A DNA stretch of 64,000 bases from Rhodococcus sp. Leaf278 (GTDB lineage: Bacteria > Actinomycetota > Actinomycetes > Mycobacteriales > Mycobacteriaceae), in the NCBI RefSeq assembly GCF_001426085.1, contig NZ_LMRR01000008.1, positions 62,001 through 126,000 on the forward strand. The letters run 5' to 3'. The notes under the pieces are model-generated. The model was not told where the DNA came from, did no database searches, and was given only the letters and a program-made list of their open reading frames with translations. Of the stretch, positions 52,248-59,751 are shown piece by piece. Numbering within the stretch: the stretch's first letter is position 1; each line of letters starts with the position of its first letter. Position numbers and translations under genes: made by a program.

Positions 52248-53260
52248 CGGCCGCGTTTGTTGCGTTCGAGTCGATGAGGCTTGAGCTTGTGAAAACCCTT
52301 GACCCTCAGTGAGCGAACCGATTTCAGGTAGAACTCGGAATCGGGACGCAGCTCCTCCGTCATGACCGTGTCGACCAGCGTCGTTCCGGGATAGGCAGAA
52401 CTGGTCAGCCGGGCGGCCATGTTCACCACCGAGCCGTACAGGTCACCGTACCGGGCCAGAACCGGGCCCCAGGCCAGCCCGACCCGCAGGTCCGGCATGT
52501 CTTCCTGTTCGTTGAACGCGTCCTGGAGGTCGAGAGCGATGTGGGCGGCGTCCTCGGGGGTCTGCGCGCTGAACATCACCTCGTCACCGACGTTCTTGAT
52601 CACCGAACCACGCCCGCGCGCAATGATATTGGTCGCCAGAGACTCGAACTCCTCGAGCAGCGTCGTCAACTCGCCGATGTCGAGCCGACGTGTCAGGCTG
52701 GTGTAGCCCACCATGTCGGCGAACCCGACCGCCATCGTGGGGCTTTCGGTGGCGTCGTCGGGCGCGGCGATGGATCGACCGGCGGCAGCGGCGAGGTGGC
52801 GTCGCCAGGTGTATCCCTGGAGGGCTTCGAGGGTGGGGACGGTTTCTGCGGCAATGGCTCGGGCATTGCGCCGGATCGCATCGATGTCGTTCCGGTCGTC
52901 GTCGCTGTCTATGATTCGCTCGAGTATGTGAGAGTTCACAACGCCCACTTGCCATTCCGCGAGCCTGGACATGGATTGGCCGAGCGTCCGTGCGATCGCG
53001 ACCTCCATTTCGGGCTTGATCACCTTCTGCGCGGTGAGCGCAGTGATCAGCTTCAGAGCTTCCAGATCGGCGTCGGTGTAGACGAGTGCCTCGGTGTCGG
53101 TTTGGACAGGGAAACCCATGCCGATCCACAGGGCGATGACCCGCTCGAGTGGAATGCCGGACTTCTCGACGATGTCCGCACGGGTGTACTTGGGCTCGCC
53201 GCCCAGAAGATTCCGTTCGATCTCCGTCTGTACCACCGAGTTGATCTGGTTCTCAGGCAT
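52229..53260 (-). CDS. Class III adenylate cyclase with Rv1264/Rv2212-type N-terminal domain
   Basis: 343 residues. The N-terminal 150 residues (YTRADIVEKSGIPLERVIALWIGMGFP and following helices) resemble the regulatory domain of the mycobacterial pH-responsive cyclases. The catalytic domain starts near 185: metal Asp in VGFADMVGYTS and NVGDEVMF, substrate Lys in VIKNVGDE, and transition-state residues in YGSVVNMAARL. It should make cAMP. The ATG at 53260 overlaps the HAD-acyltransferase gene by 8 bp, so it is the last gene of the glycerolipid operon. Confidence 0.88.
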   Translation of the reverse strand: MPENQINSVVQTEIERNLLGGEPKYTRADIVEKSGIPLERVIALWIGMGFPVQTDTEALVYTDADLEALKLITALTAQKVIKPEMEVAIARTLGQSMSRLAEWQVGVVNSHILERIIDSDDDRNDIDAIRRNARAIAAETVPTLEALQGYTWRRHLAAAAGRSIAAPDDATESPTMAVGFADMVGYTSLTRRLDIGELTTLLEEFESLATNIIARGRGSVIKNVGDEVMFSAQTPEDAAHIALDLQDAFNEQEDMPDLRVGLAWGPVLARYGDLYGSVVNMAARLTSSAYPGTTLVDTVMTEELRPDSEFYLKSVRSLRVKGFHKLKPHRLERNKRGRHKTEE

Positions 53261-54680
53261 ATCCCAACGTTCTGTCGAAATAGGAACGAACATCGTCCAC
53301 GTACTCGTCGATCTTGTCGGGCTCCCAGTCCGTGGTGGGGATGGGCTCGCCGACGGTGACCTTGACCGTACCGGAGTGGACGGTGAAATCCTTTTTCCAC
53401 ATCACGTCACCCGCATTGTGGATGACGATGGGCACGATGGGCACACCCGCCTGCATAGCCAGGTGGAAGCCGCCCTTCTTGAATCGGCCGAGACGTGACG
53501 TCGGCATACGCGTCCCCTCGGGGGCGATGGCGACGGAGATACCGCTGTGCAGTTTGTCGATTGCGGGGCGCATCGCCTCGCGTGCTTGTGAGGGATCACC
53601 ACGATCGACGTAGGCGACGTCGAAGATCCTGCCCAGCAGTGCAAATCGTGGGTCGCGCTCGAGCTCGCGCTTCGCCACGGCGGTGATGTCTCGCCGCAGG
53701 ATCGACGTGACGATGATCGAGTCGGCGGTGCTCTGGTGGTTGAACATGAAGACGGCCGGGCGGGCCGACCAGGCATTTTCGGTACCGGTGACGTCGAGCT
53801 TCACGCCGGCGATGGTCAGTGCGATATCCGGAGCGATGGTGCTGGTGATGTTCGCGCCGTTGCGCCTGCTCCGGGTCAGAATGCCCAGCCCGAGTCCGAT
53901 GGACGCGCTCGCCAGTACCGAACCCAGAGCGGCAGTGCTCCGGACGGCCGAGGTGAGGTCGGTGCCGCGCTTGGGCTGATCCAACGTCAGCGACGGCCAT
54001 TTCTTCTTGGCGGCATAGCGCGCGAGATCGGGGTCGGGGTTGAGGGCGACGGGTCGTCCCACGGCCTCGAGCAGCGGGACGTCCTCACCGCCGTTGGAGT
54101 AGGCGAAGCAGCCCGCCAGGGCGATGCCCTCGCGTTCGGCGTAGTCGATCGCTGCCTGAGCCTTGCGCGGACCCCACAGTGAATCGCCGACGAGTTCGCC
54201 GGTGAGAATGCCGTCGGTGACCACCGGGGTGGTACACAGCAATTCCTCGAACATCATGTCCTGCTGCACCGGCAGAGCCTGGTAAGGCGTGGCAGAGGTA
54301 GCCATCACCAGGCGGTGCCCGGCATGCCGGTGTGCCTCGACGAGAGCGCGGGCCTGGGGGTAGATCATCGGCGCAATCTCGTTGCGGAACAGCGTGTCTG
54401 CTTGTTCCATCAGATCGTCCTCCCGACGGCCCTCCAGACCGCGGACGGCCTTGCCCATCAAATTGTCGACGGGGGAGTTACGCATCCGCATCTCGACGAC
54501 GGCACTGGAGATCTCCCACAGCTCCTTCACCGTCACGTCGAGGGTCTTGAGACGTTCGAGAAAGACTGCGCGGGCAGAGAATCCGTTGATCAGGGTGCCA
54601 TCGAGATCGAAGAATGCCACGGTGTCTCGGCCCGGTGGTGCGGCGGCGATCGCGATCAATCGATCGTCGAACTCGGTCAT
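53253..54680 (-). CDS. plsC: HAD-IB phosphatase / 1-acyl-glycerol-3-phosphate acyltransferase fusion
   Basis: 475 residues. The N-terminal HAD-IB domain (about 18-225) has the nucleophile motif FFDLDGTLI with Asp25 and Asp27 and later SNGGEDVPLLEAVG. The C-terminal acyltransferase (about 290-475) has NHQSTAD with His315 and Asp320 (HX4D) and PEGTRMP. It should make phosphatidic acid from lysophosphatidic acid; the phosphatase half may dephosphorylate a lipid. The pair with the next gene mirrors Rv2483c/Rv2482c of M. tuberculosis. Starts by ATGA overlap with the PlsB gene. Confidence 0.92.
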   Translation of the reverse strand: MTEFDDRLIAIAAAPPGRDTVAFFDLDGTLINGFSARAVFLERLKTLDVTVKELWEISSAVVEMRMRNSPVDNLMGKAVRGLEGRREDDLMEQADTLFRNEIAPMIYPQARALVEAHRHAGHRLVMATSATPYQALPVQQDMMFEELLCTTPVVTDGILTGELVGDSLWGPRKAQAAIDYAEREGIALAGCFAYSNGGEDVPLLEAVGRPVALNPDPDLARYAAKKKWPSLTLDQPKRGTDLTSAVRSTAALGSVLASASIGLGLGILTRSRRNGANITSTIAPDIALTIAGVKLDVTGTENAWSARPAVFMFNHQSTADSIIVTSILRRDITAVAKRELERDPRFALLGRIFDVAYVDRGDPSQAREAMRPAIDKLHSGISVAIAPEGTRMPTSRLGRFKKGGFHLAMQAGVPIVPIVIHNAGDVMWKKDFTVHSGTVKVTVGEPIPTTDWEPDKIDEYVDDVRSYFDRTLGYA

Positions 54681-56974
54681 GAATTGTTCTCCTCGGGGGC
54701 CGAGATCGGTTCAACCGCTCGCAGCATCTGGTGGGCCATGTCTCGGATGGTGCGAACCTTGCGGGCCCACTCGTCGATCTCGAGTGCGAAGTCTCTGCGC
54801 CGGCGTGCGACACCGTCGGAGCTCGAGTCGACGAGATCCCGGTTCTCGGCCAATTGCAGGGCAGTGTCGAACAATTCGCCGGAAATGGCCTCGCTGTGAT
54901 CGAGTTGCTGACGCAATCGCCTGGCCTGAGCGGCACCGAGGCATTCCGCGATGAACTTGGGCTTGTCGAACTCGCCGCTCTGCGGCAGCAGCATCAGCTG
55001 ATCTGCCACCACCTGGTACGCCTCGAAGATCGGCTGCAATACGCGGTGCGCCAGATGCAGATCCTGTGACTGCAGTTGGTGCGCAGCATAATCGGGGTCA
55101 CTGATCTTGGTTCGCCAGTCCGGGTCGATCAGGTCGACCTCGGACTCCAGTCGTTGCCCGAAGTCCTTCTTGTCGCCGAAGAAGAACTCGAACTTGAGCA
55201 GATCGCGCAATTGGAGCGCCGACTGCCACAGCGACTCCTCCGTCAGAGGTGCCGAGTCGCCGCTGGTCGGTAGTACCACCAGTTCTCCGATGGCACGCAT
55301 GACGAAGAAGTGAATCGCGTTGTTGCGGAAGAACGCTGCGACCAGATGCTTGTCCTGTGCGAGATAGAACAGTGGCTCGGGACCGTCGTCGAAACGCTTA
55401 ACCACGTTGGCGTTGACCTGAGCGACGACGGCCGAACGCACCACGTCGACGTCGGCGATGTCGACGCCGCCCGCGGTGGGCAGGTTGCGACGCTTGATGT
55501 AGCGAGCAAGCGGGGCGATGATGGCCCACATCTCGTTGACGTTGAGTGCGCGATCTTCGATGCCCAGCAGTGCCATCGTGACCAGGGCAGCCGGGGTCAC
55601 CGGGGTGGCGTCGTTGATCGCATGAGAAACGCCGAGGGCGATCTTCTGGACCGCGACGCGCTTGTCGGGGTTCTCGGCGACGATCGACGCCACCGACATC
55701 GGTTCGCCGAAGTTCAGATACACGTTGCCGCGCAACGTGCCCTGCGCACGGATGTACCCGATGGCCATCCGAATGCCCTCGGCCTGCTTCTTCGCCCCGT
55801 GCGATTCCTCGGCCATCGCGCCGACCTCGTGCAGACGGTCGTAGGTGATCGACGTCGGAACCAGATAGACGTCCTCTGCGTCGCTCGACTCGAGGGCGTC
55901 GACCAGGTAGGTGAGCAGTCCGAACCTCGGGGGACGCAGCTTGCCGGTGCGGCTGCGTCCGCCTTCGATGTACCACTCGAGGTTGAACCGCTTGCTCAGC
56001 AGAAAACTCATGTACTGACGCAGCGTCCACTTGTAGATCGCGTCGGAGAACTTGCGCTGAATGAGTACGACGCCACTGCGTTTGGCGATCGGACCCAGCG
56101 GCCAGAAGCCGACGTTGATACCGCCCATGACGTGATTGAGCGGCAGGCCCTCGGCCAGGAGCGCCGGGCGTAGCACGAGTGGGTCGAGGTAGGAACGGTG
56201 ATTGGGGAGGAACACCAACGGATAGTTCTTGTTGAGTTCGCGGACTTTCTGCAACTGATCGCGATCGACGTCCACCTTGTATGCCCGCGAGAAATAGGCC
56301 CCGAGGGTGCCCCACATCTCCACTGCCCGACGGGTCTCGGTTGCGACCATCTCGCCGAGAATGTCGTTGACGCGCTTGTCGACTGCATCGCGGTCCTGGC
56401 CGACCTCGTCCGCGAGCGCGGTGATGCCGTCGCGGAACTTCTTCTGCTCCGTCATGTCCTCGACGACGAACCGCGGAATCTTGTACTCGGAGCCGATGAC
56501 GCCACGCTCGGCCTTGTCCAACGCCAGACTGGCCTGGCGCAGGATGAACGACGAGAGCGAGGTGCCGCCGCCCCGTTCGAAGCGATCCTGCAGATCGCGG
56601 AGAGTCGCGGGTTCGCCGACCAACACCGCCGAATGGTCGGGATCGTCGTTCGCCACCCACCTCTGCCATACCTGGGTGGGCTTAGACCGACCACGCGGAG
56701 CGAAGATGCGGTGCAGAATGCCGTTCTTACGATCGGACAACGTCACGCGCAACGGGATGAGGAGTGGATCGTCGGCGTATCCGCGAACGCTTTCCGCCAG
56801 TGAGGTTCTCGCTTCACCGGACAATACGACCGACGGCGGCCTGGGCTCGCCGTCGGGGGTGGTCGCATCGATCCACTGATTCAGAGCCTGAACCTCGAGG
56901 GTGGATTTGGCGTCGAGCAAATACACGTGCGGACCGTCGCTGACCGACTGTTCGTCCGCGTCGAGGTGGTACAT
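54677..56974 (-). CDS. plsB: Glycerol-3-phosphate acyltransferase
   Basis: 765 residues of the PlsB family. The acyltransferase motifs are NHRSYLDPL with His259 and Asp264 (HX4D), GGINVGFWPLG, YIEGGRSRTGKLRPPRFG and VYLVPTSITYDRL. A long helical C-terminal region follows. It acylates sn-glycerol 3-phosphate, the first committed step of phospholipid and triacylglycerol synthesis, at the inner membrane. It is the first gene of a three-gene unit with the HAD-acyltransferase and the cyclase, all overlapping. An inverted repeat lies about 290 bp upstream. Confidence 0.93.
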   Translation of the reverse strand: MYHLDADEQSVSDGPHVYLLDAKSTLEVQALNQWIDATTPDGEPRPPSVVLSGEARTSLAESVRGYADDPLLIPLRVTLSDRKNGILHRIFAPRGRSKPTQVWQRWVANDDPDHSAVLVGEPATLRDLQDRFERGGGTSLSSFILRQASLALDKAERGVIGSEYKIPRFVVEDMTEQKKFRDGITALADEVGQDRDAVDKRVNDILGEMVATETRRAVEMWGTLGAYFSRAYKVDVDRDQLQKVRELNKNYPLVFLPNHRSYLDPLVLRPALLAEGLPLNHVMGGINVGFWPLGPIAKRSGVVLIQRKFSDAIYKWTLRQYMSFLLSKRFNLEWYIEGGRSRTGKLRPPRFGLLTYLVDALESSDAEDVYLVPTSITYDRLHEVGAMAEESHGAKKQAEGIRMAIGYIRAQGTLRGNVYLNFGEPMSVASIVAENPDKRVAVQKIALGVSHAINDATPVTPAALVTMALLGIEDRALNVNEMWAIIAPLARYIKRRNLPTAGGVDIADVDVVRSAVVAQVNANVVKRFDDGPEPLFYLAQDKHLVAAFFRNNAIHFFVMRAIGELVVLPTSGDSAPLTEESLWQSALQLRDLLKFEFFFGDKKDFGQRLESEVDLIDPDWRTKISDPDYAAHQLQSQDLHLAHRVLQPIFEAYQVVADQLMLLPQSGEFDKPKFIAECLGAAQARRLRQQLDHSEAISGELFDTALQLAENRDLVDSSSDGVARRRRDFALEIDEWARKVRTIRDMAHQMLRAVEPISAPEENNS

Positions 56975-57108
56975 CGAGGCTCCTGTTCCGTGCCCGCAGT
57001 AGAAGGCACGGTCGCCAGGCTACGCGGGAGATACCGGCCGCGAGGGTGGTTCGGTGAGGTCTTAGCGGGACCGAATTTCGAGGGTGGCGCGCACGGCTAC
57101 CTGCCGGT

Positions 57109-57192
57109 AGTGAATGTGACGTCCAGTGCTCTGGAGTGGAGCCTGCGGAACGACCGCAAGCACTTGTCGGGGAGTGAATGTCACGTCGAGTG
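57109..57192. repeat. Pair of 20-bp direct repeats
   Basis: AGTGAATGTGACGTCCAGTG at 57109-57128 and AGTGAATGTCACGTCGAGTG at 57173-57192 differ at two positions and are 64 bp apart. They may be copies of a short interspersed intergenic element or paired protein-binding sites. Confidence 0.6.
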
Positions 57193-57266
57193 GACTCGGC
57201 GGGCGCTCGAAAGTGCCGTCGTATAAAGTTGTGTGCATCGGCCTTCTCGGCCACCCTAATCTAAGT

Positions 57267-57313
57267 GTTAATCCAAGTAACAGTTACTTGCGGTTACAGT
57301 TACTTGGATTAAC
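57267..57313. promoter_or_regulatory. Perfect 15-bp inverted repeat with internal repeats
   Basis: GTTAATCCAAGTAAC (57267-57281) and GTTACTTGGATTAAC (57299-57313) are exact inverted copies around a 17-base AT-containing spacer. AGTTACTTG occurs twice, at 57282-57290 and 57298-57306. The AT content is far above the surroundings. It is 95 bp upstream of the DUF6319 gene. A multi-site operator for a dimeric regulator is more likely than a terminator, since no gene ends here. Confidence 0.7.
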
Positions 57314-57407
57314 AGACACTCTTCCGCTCCTCGCGCCTGGTCGATGACATCGGGCGAGTATCTGTGCGACAGTATTCGCAAACACTTTCGAGAGAGGCCG
57401 GTAGTCG

Positions 57408-58136
57408 ATGCCACCCCGTGGGCGCGCCGTGAACGATTCGTTGACCCCAGAGAATCTGACGACGCTGGCTGCGGCGCTCGCCGAGGGGCGTCGGGCCACC
57501 GTCTATCTCCGCGAACCGAACCCCAGCCTCGGACTGCCCGACGGTACGTCGGCGAAGGTGGTGTCGATCGACGGCAACACAGTCACGATCAGCCCCAAGG
57601 GCGTCAACGACGAACTGCCCTACGAGGCAGAGGAATTACGCATCACCCGCACCGCTGCGTCCCCGCCGGCACCGGCCAAGCGCGTCCCTGCGAAGAAGGT
57701 GGCGCCGCCCTCGGCGGCCGGCCCGGCCCGCACGGAAGCGGCACCGGCAAAGCCGATAACAGCGCCGGTACCTGCGAAGTCCGTGGTGGATCAACCGAAG
57801 GCCGTGGTGGAACAAACCAGGGCGCAGCCGCAACAGCAGGCGGCTCGTCGCGCCAAGAAGGCTCCAGGTGGGGTCAGCGTCACTATTCACGCCGGTGCCG
57901 AGAACGATTGGTCGGTCACGGTCACCCAGGGCGCGAAGCGGCCCACCAAGGCGCAACCGGTGAGTCCGGAGTCGGTGAGCAGGGCCGTGCGAGAGTTGGG
58001 CGACCCCATTGCGCGCGATGCAGTCGAGGCCGTCATCTCCCACGCGCGCGAGGAGGCTGCTCGACGTGTCGCAGAACTGAGCCGTCAACTAGAGGAAGCG
58101 CGCACGACGCTTGCAGCCCTCGAGCAGGACGTATGA
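57408..58136 (+). CDS. DUF6319 family protein
   Basis: 242 residues. A folded N-terminal domain (about 10-80) reads VYLREPNPSLGLPDGTSAKVVSIDGNTVTISPKG, then a long Ala/Pro/Lys-rich linker (85-150), then a second region with GGVSVTIHAGAENDWSVTVTQGAKRP. A C-terminal coiled coil (about 190-242, ARDAVEAVISHAREEAARRVAELSRQLEE) ends the protein. It fits actinobacterial DUF6319, function unknown; the basic linker suggests nucleic-acid or envelope contact. GAGAGAGG supports the ATG at 57408. Confidence 0.75.
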   Translation: MPPRGRAVNDSLTPENLTTLAAALAEGRRATVYLREPNPSLGLPDGTSAKVVSIDGNTVTISPKGVNDELPYEAEELRITRTAASPPAPAKRVPAKKVAPPSAAGPARTEAAPAKPITAPVPAKSVVDQPKAVVEQTRAQPQQQAARRAKKAPGGVSVTIHAGAENDWSVTVTQGAKRPTKAQPVSPESVSRAVRELGDPIARDAVEAVISHAREEAARRVAELSRQLEEARTTLAALEQDV

Positions 58137-58202
58137 ACCACTCACTCGTGTTCGTACACCTGTTGTTGCTAGGGTTCTGCCGACACCGCTGAGAGGGAGT
58201 AC

Positions 58203-58859
58203 ATGTTCAAGAAATTCATGCTCGTCGTCGTGGGGGCGGCTGCAATCGTAGCCAGCGTCGGCGTGGGGACCGCATCCGCGGCCACTCCAGCAGCTCTCGG
58301 CGGCGGCTCGGGAATCATCGTCGGAGGTCAGGCCGAGTGCACGCTGACCACGATCGGTAACGACCGCAACGGAAATCTCGTCGGCTTCACCGCCGGCCAC
58401 TGTGGCCAAGCGGGTGCCTCGATCGTCCCCGAGTACGACACCTCTCTCGGCGAGGTCGGCCGCATCGCGTTCTCCAACCCGGAGTACGACTACGCCGTCA
58501 TCGAATTCCAGCGTGACAAAGTTGCACCGATCAACCGCGTCGGCAACGTGACCATCTCTCAGGTCGGCCCGCCGACGGCGTTCCCGAACATCGTCTGCAA
58601 GGAAGGCCGTACCACCGGCAACACCTGCGGCCTCGCGTACGGCGACATTCTGCAGTCGCAGGAGACCTGGGCTCAGCTGTGCGTCGTCGAAGGTGACTCG
58701 GGCAGCCCGGTCGTCGTCGGCAACACCCTCGTCGGAATGGTCAACGCCTACCTGGGCGTGGCGTGCTTCGGCCCCGAGGTCGGCACCAACTTCGACGCGA
58801 TCCTTCGCAACGTCGACCAGGGCAACGGACTCGGCGCAGGATTCGTCCCCGCTCCCTGA
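58203..58859 (+). CDS. Secreted S1 family serine protease
   Basis: 218 residues. The Sec signal peptide (1-26) ends in ASA. The trypsin-like triad is visible: His66 in FTAGHCG, Asp96 in EYDYAVIEF and Ser166 in EGDSGSPV. Four cysteines (near 46, 67, 132, 142, with one more at 160 and 185) could form disulphides. The family includes Rv1815-like proteins of M. tuberculosis, whose targets are unknown. It is 66 bp downstream of the DUF6319 gene. A strong hairpin follows the stop. Confidence 0.9.
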   Translation: MFKKFMLVVVGAAAIVASVGVGTASAATPAALGGGSGIIVGGQAECTLTTIGNDRNGNLVGFTAGHCGQAGASIVPEYDTSLGEVGRIAFSNPEYDYAVIEFQRDKVAPINRVGNVTISQVGPPTAFPNIVCKEGRTTGNTCGLAYGDILQSQETWAQLCVVEGDSGSPVVVGNTLVGMVNAYLGVACFGPEVGTNFDAILRNVDQGNGLGAGFVPAP

Positions 58860-58880
58860 CAGTCCCCAGTTCGCACCGAG

Positions 58881-58916
58881 TGTCCCGCCCGAGCAATACG
58901 TTGCTCGGGCGGGACA
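58881..58916. terminator. Long perfect hairpin between convergent genes
   Basis: A 16-bp perfect stem (58881-58896 with 58901-58916) closes a TACG tetraloop, a stable UNCG-type loop in RNA. It lies 22 bp after the protease stop codon, between convergent genes, so it can serve both strands. No clear T tract. Confidence 0.8.
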
Positions 58917-58943
58917 TTGGTCGTTTCGAAGGTGTCGGAGTTG

Positions 58944-59615
58944 TCAGCGGGCGCGTGCTGACGAGTCGAACGCCCGAACGTCGGCGACGATTCGTTCCGC
59001 ATCGTCCGGGGCGATCCCCAGCAGAACAAGGCTCGACGTCGTGGCGGCCCCAGCCGGGTCGCTGAGCAGTCCGGCGTTGGTGGCGTCGAGGATCGACAGC
59101 GCAATCGCCTCGATGTTGAGGATGAGTACCTCTGCGGCCTGATACGAGGAGAACACGCCCTCGCGCTGGCCGCGCCGGATGACGGCGGCGGCCGCTTCGC
59201 GCATCGGCCCGAGAAGGTTGTGAATACCGTTGTGGCCCAAATCTGTTCGTGCAACAGCGAGGAGCAGGCGGTATTGGTCACCCACGCGTGTGAGGGCCAA
59301 CGTCTGCCGGACGAAGACCGTCACGGCCGATTCGTCGGCGGCGGGAACGCGGCCGAGAGCCGCCGAGATACTGTCGGCCGCCTCCAGGGCAATACCGTCG
59401 ATCAGGGCTTCGCGAGACGCGAAGTGGGCGTATACGGTTCGCCGAACCACCCCTGCCGCGGCGGCGACGTCGTTGATGGTTGCGTCCGGATTGTCCGCCA
59501 ACACCCGTTGTGCCACATCGAGAATTCTCGCTCGGTTCGACCGGGCGTCACGGCGCTGCACGGGCGGCGCTGCGGCACCCCGTGCAGTCGATCTCGACTC
59601 CGTCGTCTTACGCAC
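58944..59615 (-). CDS. TetR family transcriptional regulator
   Basis: 223 residues starting at GTG 59615. The helix-turn-helix is INDVAAAAGVVRRTVYAHFASREALIDGI, with recognition segment RTVYAHF. The C-terminal ligand domain is all helical. It is divergent from the MFS gene at 59752; the 136-bp gap holds a TGCACAG-type palindrome, so it probably represses the transporter and itself. A ligand exported by the pump is the natural inducer candidate. Confidence 0.87.
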   Translation of the reverse strand: MRKTTESRSTARGAAAPPVQRRDARSNRARILDVAQRVLADNPDATINDVAAAAGVVRRTVYAHFASREALIDGIALEAADSISAALGRVPAADESAVTVFVRQTLALTRVGDQYRLLLAVARTDLGHNGIHNLLGPMREAAAAVIRRGQREGVFSSYQAAEVLILNIEAIALSILDATNAGLLSDPAGAATTSSLVLLGIAPDDAERIVADVRAFDSSARAR

Positions 59616-59698
59616 AGGTCAACAACTAGCACGATCGTGTGCGGAGAGTGTGGCTGCCGCCACAAAAGATTGCCGATCTTAGACGATTCTTCTTAAGC

Positions 59699-59714
59699 TG
59701 CACAGCACTGTGCA
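59699..59714. promoter_or_regulatory. Putative TetR operator palindrome
   Basis: TGCACAG-CA-CTGTGCA, perfect 7-bp arms, 37 bp upstream of the MFS start. A 10-bp palindrome CACGATCGTG at 59630-59639 lies nearer the TetR start. Either or both may be bound by the divergent TetR protein. Confidence 0.55.
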
Positions 59715-59751
59715 AGGTGTGTCGGCACTTTGCCAACGGGGGGGGAACACA

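Larger units (their letters stand above)
56975..57407. other. Gene-free divergent promoter region with repeats
   Basis: No plausible coding frame is seen in these 433 bp between plsB and the DUF6319 gene. The region holds two 20-bp direct repeats (57109-57128, 57173-57192) and a 47-bp inverted repeat structure (57267-57313). Both promoters must lie here. Confidence 0.7.

Noticed and set aside
58881..58916. Operator for the TetR gene at 58944
   Set aside because: The 16-bp stem with a UNCG-type loop lies downstream of the stop codons of two convergent genes, which fits a terminator better than an operator.
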